From assembly GCA_030645955.1 (NCBI GenBank), contig JAUSMR010000105.1:1-7293 (forward strand): a stretch of 7,293 nucleotides of DNA, in the 5' to 3' direction. Under the pieces are notes generated by a model that worked only from the letters and a program-made list of their open reading frames with translations, made no database searches and was not told the origin of the DNA. Position 1 is the stretch's first letter; each line of letters starts with the position of its first letter. This DNA comes from Gallionella sp. Lineage in GTDB: Bacteria > Pseudomonadota > Gammaproteobacteria > Burkholderiales > Gallionellaceae. Both the position numbers and the translations under genes were made by a program. Shown piece by piece: positions 1 through 6,960 of the stretch.

Positions 1-793
1 CGCCCGTCACCACCGACTTACCGGTTTGGTTCTCCAATTGATGGCGGGCTTGGGCGGCAATGCGGCCACCCGCTTTGGCGGCCGTTTTGTTTTGCGGCAT
101 GCCGGTGGCGTCCACGCTTTCAGAGATCTGCCGGGTAGACAGTTCGGCCAATGCCGTAAAAATTAGTTCCGCCTCGCTCATGTGGTCGCGCAGGTTCTGG
201 CTTTGCAGGCCCTTCATGCCCTTGTGCTCGTTGACGCTGACCCCGGACCATTCCTGGTGAATGATGTTGGTCAGGATGGCGAACTCGCTGCCCTCCTTGA
301 TGTCATGGTCGCGCCAGTAGTCGGTGAGCTTGTTGCGCGTTTCCTGCCCGGTCATGCGCTGCTGAATCCACTTGTCACTGCGCCCATGCTGCTGCCAGGT
401 CTGGCGCGCCCGGTCCAGCGACAGGGCAGGGTCCGCCATCTCCTGCATGCGCTCGTAGCCGACCTTGGCGAGCCAGAGTTTGATGGGCTCGGCTTTGGGG
501 CTGGGGACGGACTGCACCAGACGCAGCAGGGTCTCGGCGGTGGCGACGTCGGTGAGGCGCTGCTTACCGTCAGTGGCGAGCATCTTCAACTGGTGACAGT
601 TTGTCACCAGTTCACTCCCCTCATTGCCGAGTCGGCGCTTGAGTTGATTCCAGTATTTACGGGCGGTCAGGTCATCTGGCTGCTGCGTCAGCACCTGCAC
701 CACGTCAATCACCGAAAACCACCATGTTTCAGTGGCTTCGTCGTACACGCGGCGGATGGACTGGCCGTCGAATTCAGTGGGCAGGATTTTCAT
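1..793 (-). CDS. BRO-N / DinD-like DNA-binding protein (phage antirepressor family), 3' end beyond the window
   Basis: I translated this frame by hand; it stays open from ATG at 793 to the left edge (264 codons plus one base). The N-terminal ~110 residues resemble a BRO-N (Bro/antirepressor) domain: WWFSVIDVVQVLT (24-36), RKYWNQLKRRL (45-55), ELVTNCHQLKM (61-71), LTDVATAETLLRLVQSVPSPKAEP in part (80-103) and KLWLAKVGYER (105-115). Residues ~125-264 follow the layout of E. coli DinD: an FAILTNIIHQEW segment (171-182), HKGMKGL (190-196), LRDHMSEAEL (201-210), then a Lys/Ala/Gly-rich stretch. BRO-N domains bind DNA, and phage members act as antirepressors or regulators; the role of this branch is unknown. 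From memory, relatives are around 280-290 residues, so only a short tail is probably missing. It starts 24 nt after cas7 with an AAAGG ribosome binding site (802-806, 8-nt spacing) and no terminator between, so it is likely co-transcribed with the cas genes. Its GC content is visibly higher than theirs. Family assignment is fairly sure; function is not. Confidence 0.82.
   Translation of the reverse strand, partial: MKILPTEFDGQSIRRVYDEATETWWFSVIDVVQVLTQQPDDLTARKYWNQLKRRLGNEGSELVTNCHQLKMLATDGKQRLTDVATAETLLRLVQSVPSPKAEPIKLWLAKVGYERMQEMADPALSLDRARQTWQQHGRSDKWIQQRMTGQETRNKLTDYWRDHDIKEGSEFAILTNIIHQEWSGVSVNEHKGMKGLQSQNLRDHMSEAELIFTALAELSTRQISESVDATGMPQNKTAAKAGGRIAAQARHQLENQTGKSVVTG
588..612. repeat. 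Perfect 11-bp inverted repeat with 3-nt centre inside the BRO-like gene
   Basis: The arms AACTGGTGACA (588-598) and TGTCACCAGTT (602-612) are exact reverse complements around GTT (599-601). On the coding strand it spans codons 61-69 and is centred on the Asn65 codon of the VTNCHQ segment. As RNA it would form an 11-bp stem with a 3-nt loop. There is no T tract, so it is not a terminator. It may be an operator or a translation-affecting hairpin, or partly a by-product of a conserved peptide motif. Confidence 0.6.
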
Positions 794-817
794 GCGTGGT
801 GCCTTTCAAGAACTGCA

Positions 818-1660
818 TCAAAACCCCGGAATAAATTCGCCGTCCAACCCGTCCAGCTTGCCGCCATCAACCGATCCATCGCTTTTGATAGTCAATGATC
901 GATGAACCTTGGCTGACGAATACTGACCTGACTTGTTGTTGTGCGCCCACCAAACGACAGTTAAAACTTCCATGCTGCCATCGGGGCGCGCCGACGACGC
1001 ATCGCCTTCAAAAAGCTTCGGTAGCATTGTTTTGATGGTTTCGGCATCTGCATCGCTAAAACCTGTTCTCTCTGCCAATTGGGGGCTCATGCTGCCATAT
1101 GTGACATAAATCGCGTTATCGACGCGGTGCTTCATGCCCATAGTGTCGGAACCGCGTTTGCTGCCATCCCCCTCACCACTGACGCTCTTGGTGATCTGGG
1201 TGCTGGTGACGCTGACACGTTCCAGGCTGAATGCCGACTGAATGGTGACCGGGCCGCGAATGGGTATGGATACACCACTAGCATCGCCATCTTTACCGAA
1301 GGCAAATACCTGCCCAAAAGTGCGGACATCAAACCATTTGGCGCACGCTGCTTTAGCCGTTTCTTCTTTCTTTGAGCCCTTGGCAAAGGACTTTTTACCG
1401 ATCCCGTTGATATCAGATTCCGCACGGGCACGTAAGCTGGGTTCTCCATCAATCTTGCGATCGTCAGATTGCACAAAAATCCCCTGTCCAGACTCAAGCA
1501 AACGGTCACGTAGCTTGCGCTTGAGGCAGACATCGGTGATTTCGCCAAACCCGCCGTAGTCTGTGCGCGGACGATTCCCATTGAGTGGGTCACCATTGGG
1601 GTTCGCATTTTTGACGCGAATCACAAGGGCGAAGTCAATTTTATTTTGCAGCGTTGTCAT
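818..1660 (-). CDS. cas7: Cas7 (Csd2), type I-C Cascade backbone protein
   Basis: This 280-residue protein is a type I-C Cas7/Csd2, the RAMP-fold subunit that polymerises along the crRNA spacer and forms the backbone of Cascade. The start shows the family pattern FALVIRVKNANPNGDP (residues 10-25), followed by NRPRTDYGG, SLRARAESDING and WFDVRTFGQVFAFG (109-122). Further on are PIRGPVTIQSAFSLERV, a VTSTQITKS strand (151-159) and MGMKHRVDNAIYVTYG (174-189), then the VLTVVWWAHNN segment near residue 233. The length is normal for the family. The start at 1660 is supported by an AAGGA ribosome binding site (1668-1672) with 7-nt spacing. It lies 15 nt after the cas8c stop, in the usual I-C order. 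The end (GEFIPGF, stop at 818) is intact. I see no frameshift or missing motif. Confidence 0.96.
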   Translation of the reverse strand: MTTLQNKIDFALVIRVKNANPNGDPLNGNRPRTDYGGFGEITDVCLKRKLRDRLLESGQGIFVQSDDRKIDGEPSLRARAESDINGIGKKSFAKGSKKEETAKAACAKWFDVRTFGQVFAFGKDGDASGVSIPIRGPVTIQSAFSLERVSVTSTQITKSVSGEGDGSKRGSDTMGMKHRVDNAIYVTYGSMSPQLAERTGFSDADAETIKTMLPKLFEGDASSARPDGSMEVLTVVWWAHNNKSGQYSSAKVHRSLTIKSDGSVDGGKLDGLDGEFIPGF

Positions 1661-1675
1661 GGGTAGTTCCTTAAT

Positions 1676-2083
1676 TTAGTCAATTGAGTCGGTGGCAGGT
1701 TCTTCTGCTGGCTGGGTGTCATCGGAAGGTTTAAGCGCCTGCCGTTGGCAGTGGTAGCCCAACAAAAACTCACCGGACAAGGGTGCATCTTGCGTAAATT
1801 CTTCGCTAGAAAATGAACCCATAACGTCATCAAGCAAAAGATCCATCTTGAACAAAAAGCCACCACGAGATGCCCGTAGGCGTGTTTTATAAGGGACCAA
1901 TGCCAGTTCAATAGTTCGCCAAGTTGAATAGGGACGATCGGCAAATCGCTGCATCAATCGCGCTGCCGTTGTGTCGCGCGTCTCACGTGCGACGAACAAT
2001 GCACGACTCTCAATATTCTCAGCAATGGCTAACAGCCGCCCATACAAATAGTCCCGTGTCCTGCGATCAGTCTCAAGTGTCAT
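1676..2083 (-). CDS. cas11c: Cas11c small subunit, translated from an internal start within cas8c
   Basis: In type I-C systems the small subunit is known to be made by independent translation of the 3' end of cas8c, in the same frame. Here an ATG at 2081-2083 (Met502 of Cas8c) is preceded by AAAGGGA (2091-2097) with 7-nt spacing, a good ribosome binding site within coding sequence. Initiation there gives 135 residues beginning MTLETDRRTRDYLYGRLLAI, similar in size to characterised Cas11c proteins. The stretch is rich in predicted helix (DYLYGRLLAIAENIE, TAARLMQRFADR, STWRTIELALVPYKTRL), as expected for the all-helical small subunit that lines the Cascade belly and stabilises target DNA. It ends with an acidic, Pro-containing tail shared with Cas8c. 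The existence of Cas11c is family knowledge; the exact start is my inference from the ribosome binding site and the position. Confidence 0.8.
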   Translation of the reverse strand: MTLETDRRTRDYLYGRLLAIAENIESRALFVARETRDTTAARLMQRFADRPYSTWRTIELALVPYKTRLRASRGGFLFKMDLLLDDVMGSFSSEEFTQDAPLSGEFLLGYHCQRQALKPSDDTQPAEEPATDSID

Positions 2084-3586
2084 TTGGTAATCCCTTTCGG
2101 TTTGACTTCCCTTGAAAAGTGCGCAGGCGATGCCAAGGCACTTTTCCCATTCCCATTTATCCTCAAAACCAGTTCGATTACTGGCTCGACGAGTGGTTGA
2201 TTCGACGAGATCACGCGGCAGCGGCAAGCCATCAACAATGCACGGCAGAAACCTTTCAACGGCAACTTTTCGCAGTTTGTCATCCAACCGCCTGCCGTAA
2301 GCGGCTTCGGCAACATCACGCGGAGCGGGCGCACCGACAAACTTTCTATCCTTGCCAAAGTTCTGCGTCCATGCGCATTTGATGTGCCACTCTTCAATCC
2401 GGTCAAGAAATTCAGAACCCTTGAGTTCACGATAAAAAGTAATTGCCATTCGGCCAGGTGTCGCCGAATCAAGCCCCATGACGACAATGTCCTCAGTTGG
2501 CTCAAGCTCTTTGCCATAGCCTCGAATAGCACTCTTTAGTCGTAGCGCGAATGCTTGCGCCACATCACCGATCACGCTTGCCCCTGTTTGACTTGGCATC
2601 TCAATGCCCAACAAATCAAGTGTGCTTAAAAATGGATTCGGGACTGGTTTACCTCCGACCGACCAACTCACCACAACTTGATCACCATTGCGATAAGCCT
2701 GCCGTGAGATCAACCACCGAAGCGCGTTGTGTGCTTTCTGAGTTACCTCAAATCCAACACTGGCAGCCTCATCCGAATCAATGAATTTCCCCCGAAATGT
2801 GTAGCCGGTGGTGTCGTTGGATGAAATCAGTTTTGCTTTATCACCGCCATGGCGCAACTTGGCTGGATGCTGTACAGAGAGAGCTTTGTCCTCGCCTGTC
2901 ACCATGCAATAGCCGCGCTTTTTCTGCCGCTCTTGGTAGTATTTGATCCAGGCTTCAATCAACGCACCGTCTTGCCACGTACTAGAAATTGGATTGCCAA
3001 GCTCTTCCACCCGCCAGCGTACAAAAGCCTCATCCGGTGTTTGCGTAGCCTGTATTACCTTGAAAATCGCTGGCGCTGCCTCCCTTTCACCTGACCACTT
3101 CTTTAATATTTTTCCCGAATCGACCTGCAATATCCCTTCGGATAACAAGTCTGAAACAACATGTCCCCTCTCTACATAACTCAGAATCGCATTCAATTTT
3201 GGATGCCCAAAGGCTGATTCGGCCCAGGCCCGTAACGCGATCGAAAAATTTTGATAAGGCTCATCTGGATTTTTGGCAAAGCCAGAAGTGACCTCACCAC
3301 CAAAGCCAAGAAAGTCACCAGCAACGTACTGCAGCTTGTCGCAAAGAGGGTGATTTACAGGTTTACTGCCCGCACGACCTCCAGACTCCTCGGAGCAAGG
3401 GATCATCGTGTTGCATACTTTCTTATCCAAGACGCTTGCGCGCTTGAACGCCCCGTCAGCATCCAAAACGATTTCAATTTGCACCTGCTGTGTGGTGTGA
3501 CTGATGGGCATAAGCAAGTCAGAGCCATCCGGCTCATGGCCGGCATTTCGTTCGTAAGTCTCATAAAGCTTTTGAATCCAGCTCAT
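1676..3586 (-). CDS. cas8c: Cas8c (Csd1), type I-C Cascade large subunit
   Basis: This 636-residue protein is the type I-C large subunit, which sits at the foot of Cascade, recognises the PAM and helps recruit Cas3. Family features seen here are the start SWIQKLYETYERN (2-14), the TMIPCSEESGGRAG segment (60-73) followed by HPLCDKLQYVAGDF (79-92), YCMVTGEDKALSVQHP (226-241), AKLISSNDTTGYTFRGKF (251-268) and VGFEVTQKAHNALRWLISRQAYRNG in part (277-301). The helical C-terminal part (from 502) doubles as Cas11c. The ATG at 3586 overlaps the cas5c stop as ATGA, and a GGAGG ribosome binding site (3594-3598, 7-nt spacing) precedes it, so translation is probably coupled to cas5c. Length is in the normal range, slightly long because of an acidic tail (about 619-636). 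No break is visible. Confidence 0.96.
   Translation of the reverse strand: MSWIQKLYETYERNAGHEPDGSDLLMPISHTTQQVQIEIVLDADGAFKRASVLDKKVCNTMIPCSEESGGRAGSKPVNHPLCDKLQYVAGDFLGFGGEVTSGFAKNPDEPYQNFSIALRAWAESAFGHPKLNAILSYVERGHVVSDLLSEGILQVDSGKILKKWSGEREAAPAIFKVIQATQTPDEAFVRWRVEELGNPISSTWQDGALIEAWIKYYQERQKKRGYCMVTGEDKALSVQHPAKLRHGGDKAKLISSNDTTGYTFRGKFIDSDEAASVGFEVTQKAHNALRWLISRQAYRNGDQVVVSWSVGGKPVPNPFLSTLDLLGIEMPSQTGASVIGDVAQAFALRLKSAIRGYGKELEPTEDIVVMGLDSATPGRMAITFYRELKGSEFLDRIEEWHIKCAWTQNFGKDRKFVGAPAPRDVAEAAYGRRLDDKLRKVAVERFLPCIVDGLPLPRDLVESTTRRASNRTGFEDKWEWEKCLGIACALFKGSQTERDYQMTLETDRRTRDYLYGRLLAIAENIESRALFVARETRDTTAARLMQRFADRPYSTWRTIELALVPYKTRLRASRGGFLFKMDLLLDDVMGSFSSEEFTQDAPLSGEFLLGYHCQRQALKPSDDTQPAEEPATDSID
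2091..2097 (-). promoter_or_regulatory. Internal ribosome binding site for cas11c
   Basis: AAAGGGA on the minus strand lies 7 nt before the in-frame ATG at 2083, deep inside cas8c. It encodes part of Glu-Arg-Asp, so it is hidden in the large-subunit reading frame. It is the feature that sets the cas11c start. Confidence 0.7.
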
Positions 3587-4305
3587 TCCAAGCCCTCCAT
3601 TTCAGCGCATTCAGCCGCCACCGACCGCTGACCTTCATCAATACCGAAAGGCTTCACGGTCATGCCGCGAACATAGCGATGAACGGCGCAATCTTCGGGG
3701 CGATCAAAGCGAATGACCCCGTTGTTCATGGTTTGTCGCCAGAAGCGTGCGTGCAATTTTTGGTCGCCTGTTTCGTCTGGGTAGTCAAAGCCGTGAAACA
3801 TCAGCCCGAAGGCCAATTCGCCAGCATCATCCAGATCACCGGCCCCTTCACCGAATTTGCAGGGCTCCACATAGCCCTGGCAATCGCGTGTCCCAAGAAA
3901 TATGTCTTGCCGGCCGCCACGATCAACCATGCGTTGGGCTATAGCAAAATGCTTCCCCTCAATCTGATCTTCTTTCAGCGAGGTTCGGTGAGTGTTCCAT
4001 TCAAAATGCGCACGAACCTGATATTCAACATCGGCCAAAAACGTGTAGATGGCAAGCGTATTGCCACCGCCAAACTCCTGCGGTTTGGTGCCCTTGGTTT
4101 GCGTGCGGATGCGCTTCATCACGCGAACCTCATCAATGACCCAAATCAGCGTGGGTTTCCAATAGATTGATTTCACGATGCCCTTGAGCGCTTCGTAGGT
4201 GGGTACGTGGTACGAGCACTTTTCGCCCCCCACTTTGGTCAAGGGATCGGTGAACAAGGCATATCGCCCATGCACCTTGAATTCAATGCTGTTTTTCATC
4301 GACAT
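3583..4305 (-). CDS. cas5c: Cas5c (Cas5d), crRNA-processing endoribonuclease of type I-C
   Basis: I-C systems lack Cas6; Cas5c cuts pre-crRNA in each repeat and stays on the 5' handle as a Cascade subunit. The protein opens with the family signature IEFKVHGRYALFTDPLTKVG followed by GEKCSYHVPTYEALKGIVKSIYWKP, with the Gly-rich motif FGGGN near residue 78. Counting from MKN (third codon), the residues that match the Bacillus halodurans catalytic set Tyr46, Lys116 and His117 fall at exactly those positions (SIYW; GKHF), so the nuclease should be active. The open frame extends upstream to 4347, but I choose ATG at 4305 (240 residues, MSMKNS) because GGAG at 4313-4316 is 7 nt before it; ATG at 4299 is the alternative. 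The start lies 23 nt inside the end of cas3 and the stop overlaps cas8c by 4 nt, so coupling along the operon is likely. Confidence 0.95.
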   Translation of the reverse strand: MSMKNSIEFKVHGRYALFTDPLTKVGGEKCSYHVPTYEALKGIVKSIYWKPTLIWVIDEVRVMKRIRTQTKGTKPQEFGGGNTLAIYTFLADVEYQVRAHFEWNTHRTSLKEDQIEGKHFAIAQRMVDRGGRQDIFLGTRDCQGYVEPCKFGEGAGDLDDAGELAFGLMFHGFDYPDETGDQKLHARFWRQTMNNGVIRFDRPEDCAVHRYVRGMTVKPFGIDEGQRSVAAECAEMEGLE

Positions 4306-6763
4306 AAAGCATCTCCATTTCAGAAACTGGTTCGGTGGATAGGCCAAACAATGGGCTGTAGTACCGGCTATCGAGCGTAAGAATTCGTACCTCAGGCTTG
4401 ACTTCTTTCACCGCACCCGACTTTCTCAGTTTTTCCAATACACCCGGAAAAACATTCACGGTGTACTGCTGCGCGGAACGCATCAAATCAAACTCAAGTT
4501 CAATATCAAAAGCGCCATGCAGACGCCCAACCAAATCGCGGCCCGCCACGCCAAAAGGAACGACCACGCCTTGTGTCGGTGCATCAATCGCTTTGAAGGC
4601 TTTGGCTGCCGTCATGAATGACTGGTTCAGCATCCGTTGAGATACGGTGCCATTTTTTCGGCTGCAATCATTAACAGCGAATTGATTGTCTGAAAGCAAA
4701 CTCAACAAGGTATCTGCGTGGCCAATTTCCTTTTCTGAAATCTTGTAGGCCATCTCGCCTTTGCGCTCAAAAAAGTAATATTGAAAATACTCACTCATGG
4801 CCTGCGGACCAAACAGGTTGTCACCGTATCGGGCGGGATCATTCCGGTAGTCATCCAGGATTCGCGGCGCAATATCCCGCCCAATGGCGATATCGGGCAA
4901 CATGTCAAGGCGCTCATCTTCAGGCCGTGGATTGACGATATGAACAAGCCCAGGCTCCGGGAGCCCATTGCGATTGCATCGGCCCGCTGCCTGCGCGATC
5001 GAGTCAATCCCCGCCATGAAACGAATCACCGCGCCAAAGTCCACATCGACACCCGCCTCGATCAACTGCGTGCTGACGCAAAGTGTTGGCAAACCCTGTG
5101 CCAAGCGCAACCGGATTTTGGCCAACTCCTGCTTTCTGTGCGCGGGGCACTGGTTTGTACTGAGGTAGAACAATGCCTCACGGTCAACAGCCGACTGGCA
5201 CAACTCGAAAATCCTGAGCGCCGCATCTTTTGTATTGACGATCACCAGGCAACTCCCTGCACGGTCAAGCTCGGTCGTTGCTAACACTGCAACTTCATCC
5301 CGAAGCCAGCCACCGGGTTTGCGGCGATCACTCACCTCAACTCGCCGCAAATCGTCAAAAAGCTGCTGCACATTGGGCATGATTTCATGCTGCGCAGCTA
5401 GGTGAATTGCACCCTTGCCCGAATCGACCTGATGTAGCAGCGGTTGCGTTGCCGTGCAAAGCACAACAGTACTGTTGCATTGTTCGACCAGAAAGTTGAT
5501 GGCGTTATTAAAAACGTGCACACAGTTGATTGGCAGCGTTTGAACTTCATCAAAAATCAGCACCGCATTCGCTAATTGGTGCATACGCCTCGCACCACGC
5601 GTCCCGGCACCGAAAAGGGTTTCCAGGAACTGAACCATGGTGGTGTAAACCACGGGCGCATCCCAGTTTTCACACAGGATTTTTTCGCGCCAGGTTTGTT
5701 GCTCTGGCGTGATGCTGGAGTGATGCTCCAGTACCACCCTGCCCCGTTCGGCTGGTGCATCATCTGGCTCCAGAATGGCTCGCGTCACTTGGGCATTCTG
5801 GTCAATGATGGATGTAAACGGGATGATGTAAATGATGCGATTTAGCTGCCTTTGCTCCGCGTGATGCAGTGCAAAACGCAAGCTGGCAAGCGTCTTGCCG
5901 CCACCTGTTGGGACGCTCAAGGTGTAAACGCCACGCATACGCGAGGCAGCGGCCAGGCAATGAGCAGAAATGTCATTGCGCAACAAATCAATTGGGCGCG
6001 TCGGCGTCATCGCCTCCAGCTTTTTCTCCAGGCGACCTATCAAGAGAGGCCACCCAACGTAATTCCCCCGAGGTCGATGTTGGGCAACCCGCTTGTGTTC
6101 AAAGTCCGCTGTGTCAATGCGATCCGCGTCAATCAGACCACTGAACAAGAAGCGAACAGCTAAACCAATTTGCTGCTGGGCGGGCACAGCCATGCCGCTG
6201 GTTTTCCATATTCGCTGTACCAATGCCTTGAAGCTGTCGGTCAAGACGGGATCAGCCGCAATCGCCGCACAACGCGCCAAAATAGCAGGCTTGGCTAAAT
6301 TGGCGACTTCATCGAGGTGCGTTTTTTCTTGTACCTTGCACATCCGTTTGGCGAAAGTATCTTCGCCATTGGCATCAAGACAGTCGATCAGGCCGGAGTG
6401 ATGAGATGCAATGCACAGGGCGAAAAACTGGGCCATCAGTGCCCCAACGCCACCTCCCTCAAAAAGTTTATGCCAAACGTACTGGGCTCCAGCAGAGGAA
6501 TGGTCAACTTTTCCCTTGCGCTCTTTTGCATCAACATAATCATCTTCGTCAGGGTTGATCAATCCTTCGGCAGACTTGATGTAGACCTGAAATTCACGGC
6601 TGTATTTGCCGAGATCGTGTAGCAGCCCCATCAATTCGCCCGCTGGACCGAGTTGAATTTTTGATGCGAATTCACCAGACAAGATGCCAACGTTGACGAG
6701 GTGAACGTCAAGATCCTGGGCGGTTTGATCCGATGCCCGCCAATGAGCCAGTGCGTCCGACAT
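4283..6763 (-). CDS. cas3: Cas3, HD nuclease-helicase of type I-C
   Basis: This 826-residue effector is recruited to Cascade-bound target DNA, which it unwinds and degrades. The N-terminal HD nuclease domain (~1-230) has His21, LLHDLGKYSREFQ (HD at 49-50), DHSS (87-90) and SHHSG (120-124), all candidate metal ligands. The SF2 helicase shows Walker A PTGGGKT (285-291), IIPFTSIIDQ (313-322), DEVQ (405-408), the motif III CTATQP (436-441), motif V STQLIEAGVD (564-573) and motif VI QAAGRCNRNG (591-600). The C-terminal part contains APTQGVVVPFG and AQQYTVNVFPGVL, typical of I-C Cas3. All catalytic motifs are intact. The ATG at 6763 follows GGGAG (6773-6777) at 9-nt spacing. It is the first gene of the operon and its end overlaps cas5c by 23 nt. 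I see no split between nuclease and helicase. Confidence 0.97.
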   Translation of the reverse strand: MSDALAHWRASDQTAQDLDVHLVNVGILSGEFASKIQLGPAGELMGLLHDLGKYSREFQVYIKSAEGLINPDEDDYVDAKERKGKVDHSSAGAQYVWHKLFEGGGVGALMAQFFALCIASHHSGLIDCLDANGEDTFAKRMCKVQEKTHLDEVANLAKPAILARCAAIAADPVLTDSFKALVQRIWKTSGMAVPAQQQIGLAVRFLFSGLIDADRIDTADFEHKRVAQHRPRGNYVGWPLLIGRLEKKLEAMTPTRPIDLLRNDISAHCLAAASRMRGVYTLSVPTGGGKTLASLRFALHHAEQRQLNRIIYIIPFTSIIDQNAQVTRAILEPDDAPAERGRVVLEHHSSITPEQQTWREKILCENWDAPVVYTTMVQFLETLFGAGTRGARRMHQLANAVLIFDEVQTLPINCVHVFNNAINFLVEQCNSTVVLCTATQPLLHQVDSGKGAIHLAAQHEIMPNVQQLFDDLRRVEVSDRRKPGGWLRDEVAVLATTELDRAGSCLVIVNTKDAALRIFELCQSAVDREALFYLSTNQCPAHRKQELAKIRLRLAQGLPTLCVSTQLIEAGVDVDFGAVIRFMAGIDSIAQAAGRCNRNGLPEPGLVHIVNPRPEDERLDMLPDIAIGRDIAPRILDDYRNDPARYGDNLFGPQAMSEYFQYYFFERKGEMAYKISEKEIGHADTLLSLLSDNQFAVNDCSRKNGTVSQRMLNQSFMTAAKAFKAIDAPTQGVVVPFGVAGRDLVGRLHGAFDIELEFDLMRSAQQYTVNVFPGVLEKLRKSGAVKEVKPEVRILTLDSRYYSPLFGLSTEPVSEMEMLYVDEKQH
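4313..4316 (-). promoter_or_regulatory. Ribosome binding site that sets the cas5c start
   Basis: GGAG on the minus strand, within the cas3 3' coding end, is 7 nt upstream of ATG at 4305 and 13 nt upstream of ATG at 4299. It favours 4305 and argues against the longer frame starting at 4347, whose first 14 residues do not fit the Cas5c family start. Confidence 0.6.
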
Positions 6764-6776
6764 GATTGCGTTCTCC

Positions 6777-6794
6777 CTGAAACCTATATTTCAG
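6777..6794. repeat. Short inverted repeat beside the cas3 ribosome binding site
   Basis: CTGAAA (6777-6782) and TTTCAG (6789-6794) are reverse complements separated by 6 nt. The pair abuts the GGGAG ribosome binding site of cas3. It could be an operator or a weak RNA hairpin controlling cas3 translation; at 6 bp it could also be chance. Confidence 0.3.
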
Positions 6795-6838
6795 AGAATC
6801 TTAATCCAACGCTAACAATTATTTACAGCTATTTCAGA
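6787..6838. repeat. Direct repeat TATTTCAGA upstream of cas3
   Basis: TATTTCAGA occurs at 6787-6795 and again at 6830-6838, 43 nt apart, close to four helical turns. On the coding strand it reads TCTGAAATA. Both lie between the likely promoter and the cas3 start, in DNA of roughly 30% GC. A same-face spacing fits a dimeric or cooperative regulator, but no known binding consensus is recognised. Confidence 0.35.
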
Positions 6839-6898
6839 TACCCGGAACTCCCGCACCAAGCGAAAGTTTGCGTGGCCGCAATGGAAAATACCAAGGAA

Positions 6899-6960
6899 AT
6901 AATAGCCACGACCCAATATGGGTGGACACTAATTGCTACTGATTTTATAGCATTTTTAAA
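6899..6960. repeat. Possible degenerate Comamonadaceae-type intergenic palindromic element
   Basis: The stretch contains AATAGCC at 6901, an inverted repeat ACCCA-ATA-TGGGT (6911-6923), and TGCTA (6934-6938) facing TAGCA (6948-6952), ending in CATTTTTAAA. The outer parts, GCTACTGATTTTATAGCA-like at one end and ATAGCC at the other, recall abundant intergenic repeats I remember from Comamonadaceae, whose centres usually contain AGCGCT. The centre here does not match, so this would be a diverged copy. The call rests on memory. Confidence 0.35.

Noticed and set aside
588..612. Intrinsic terminator within the BRO-like gene
   Set aside because: The hairpin has no following T tract on either strand and lies inside an open coding frame.
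182..898. Plus-strand open frame of 238 codons
   Set aside because: It lies antisense to the BRO-like gene and the cas7 end. The minus-strand frame gives clear family motifs; this one gives none.
4306..4347. Cas5c N-terminal extension from ATG at 4347
   Set aside because: The first 14 codons overlap cas3, do not resemble Cas5c, and the GGAG site points to 4305.
6777..6794. LexA (SOS) box upstream of cas3
   Set aside because: CTG and CAG are present but separated by 12 nt instead of 10, and the flanks do not match CTGT-N8-ACAG.
6811..6829. Palindrome-like stretch containing CTGT on the minus strand
   Set aside because: Only 13 of 19 positions are symmetric and the second half lacks ACAG, so it is too weak to call an operator.
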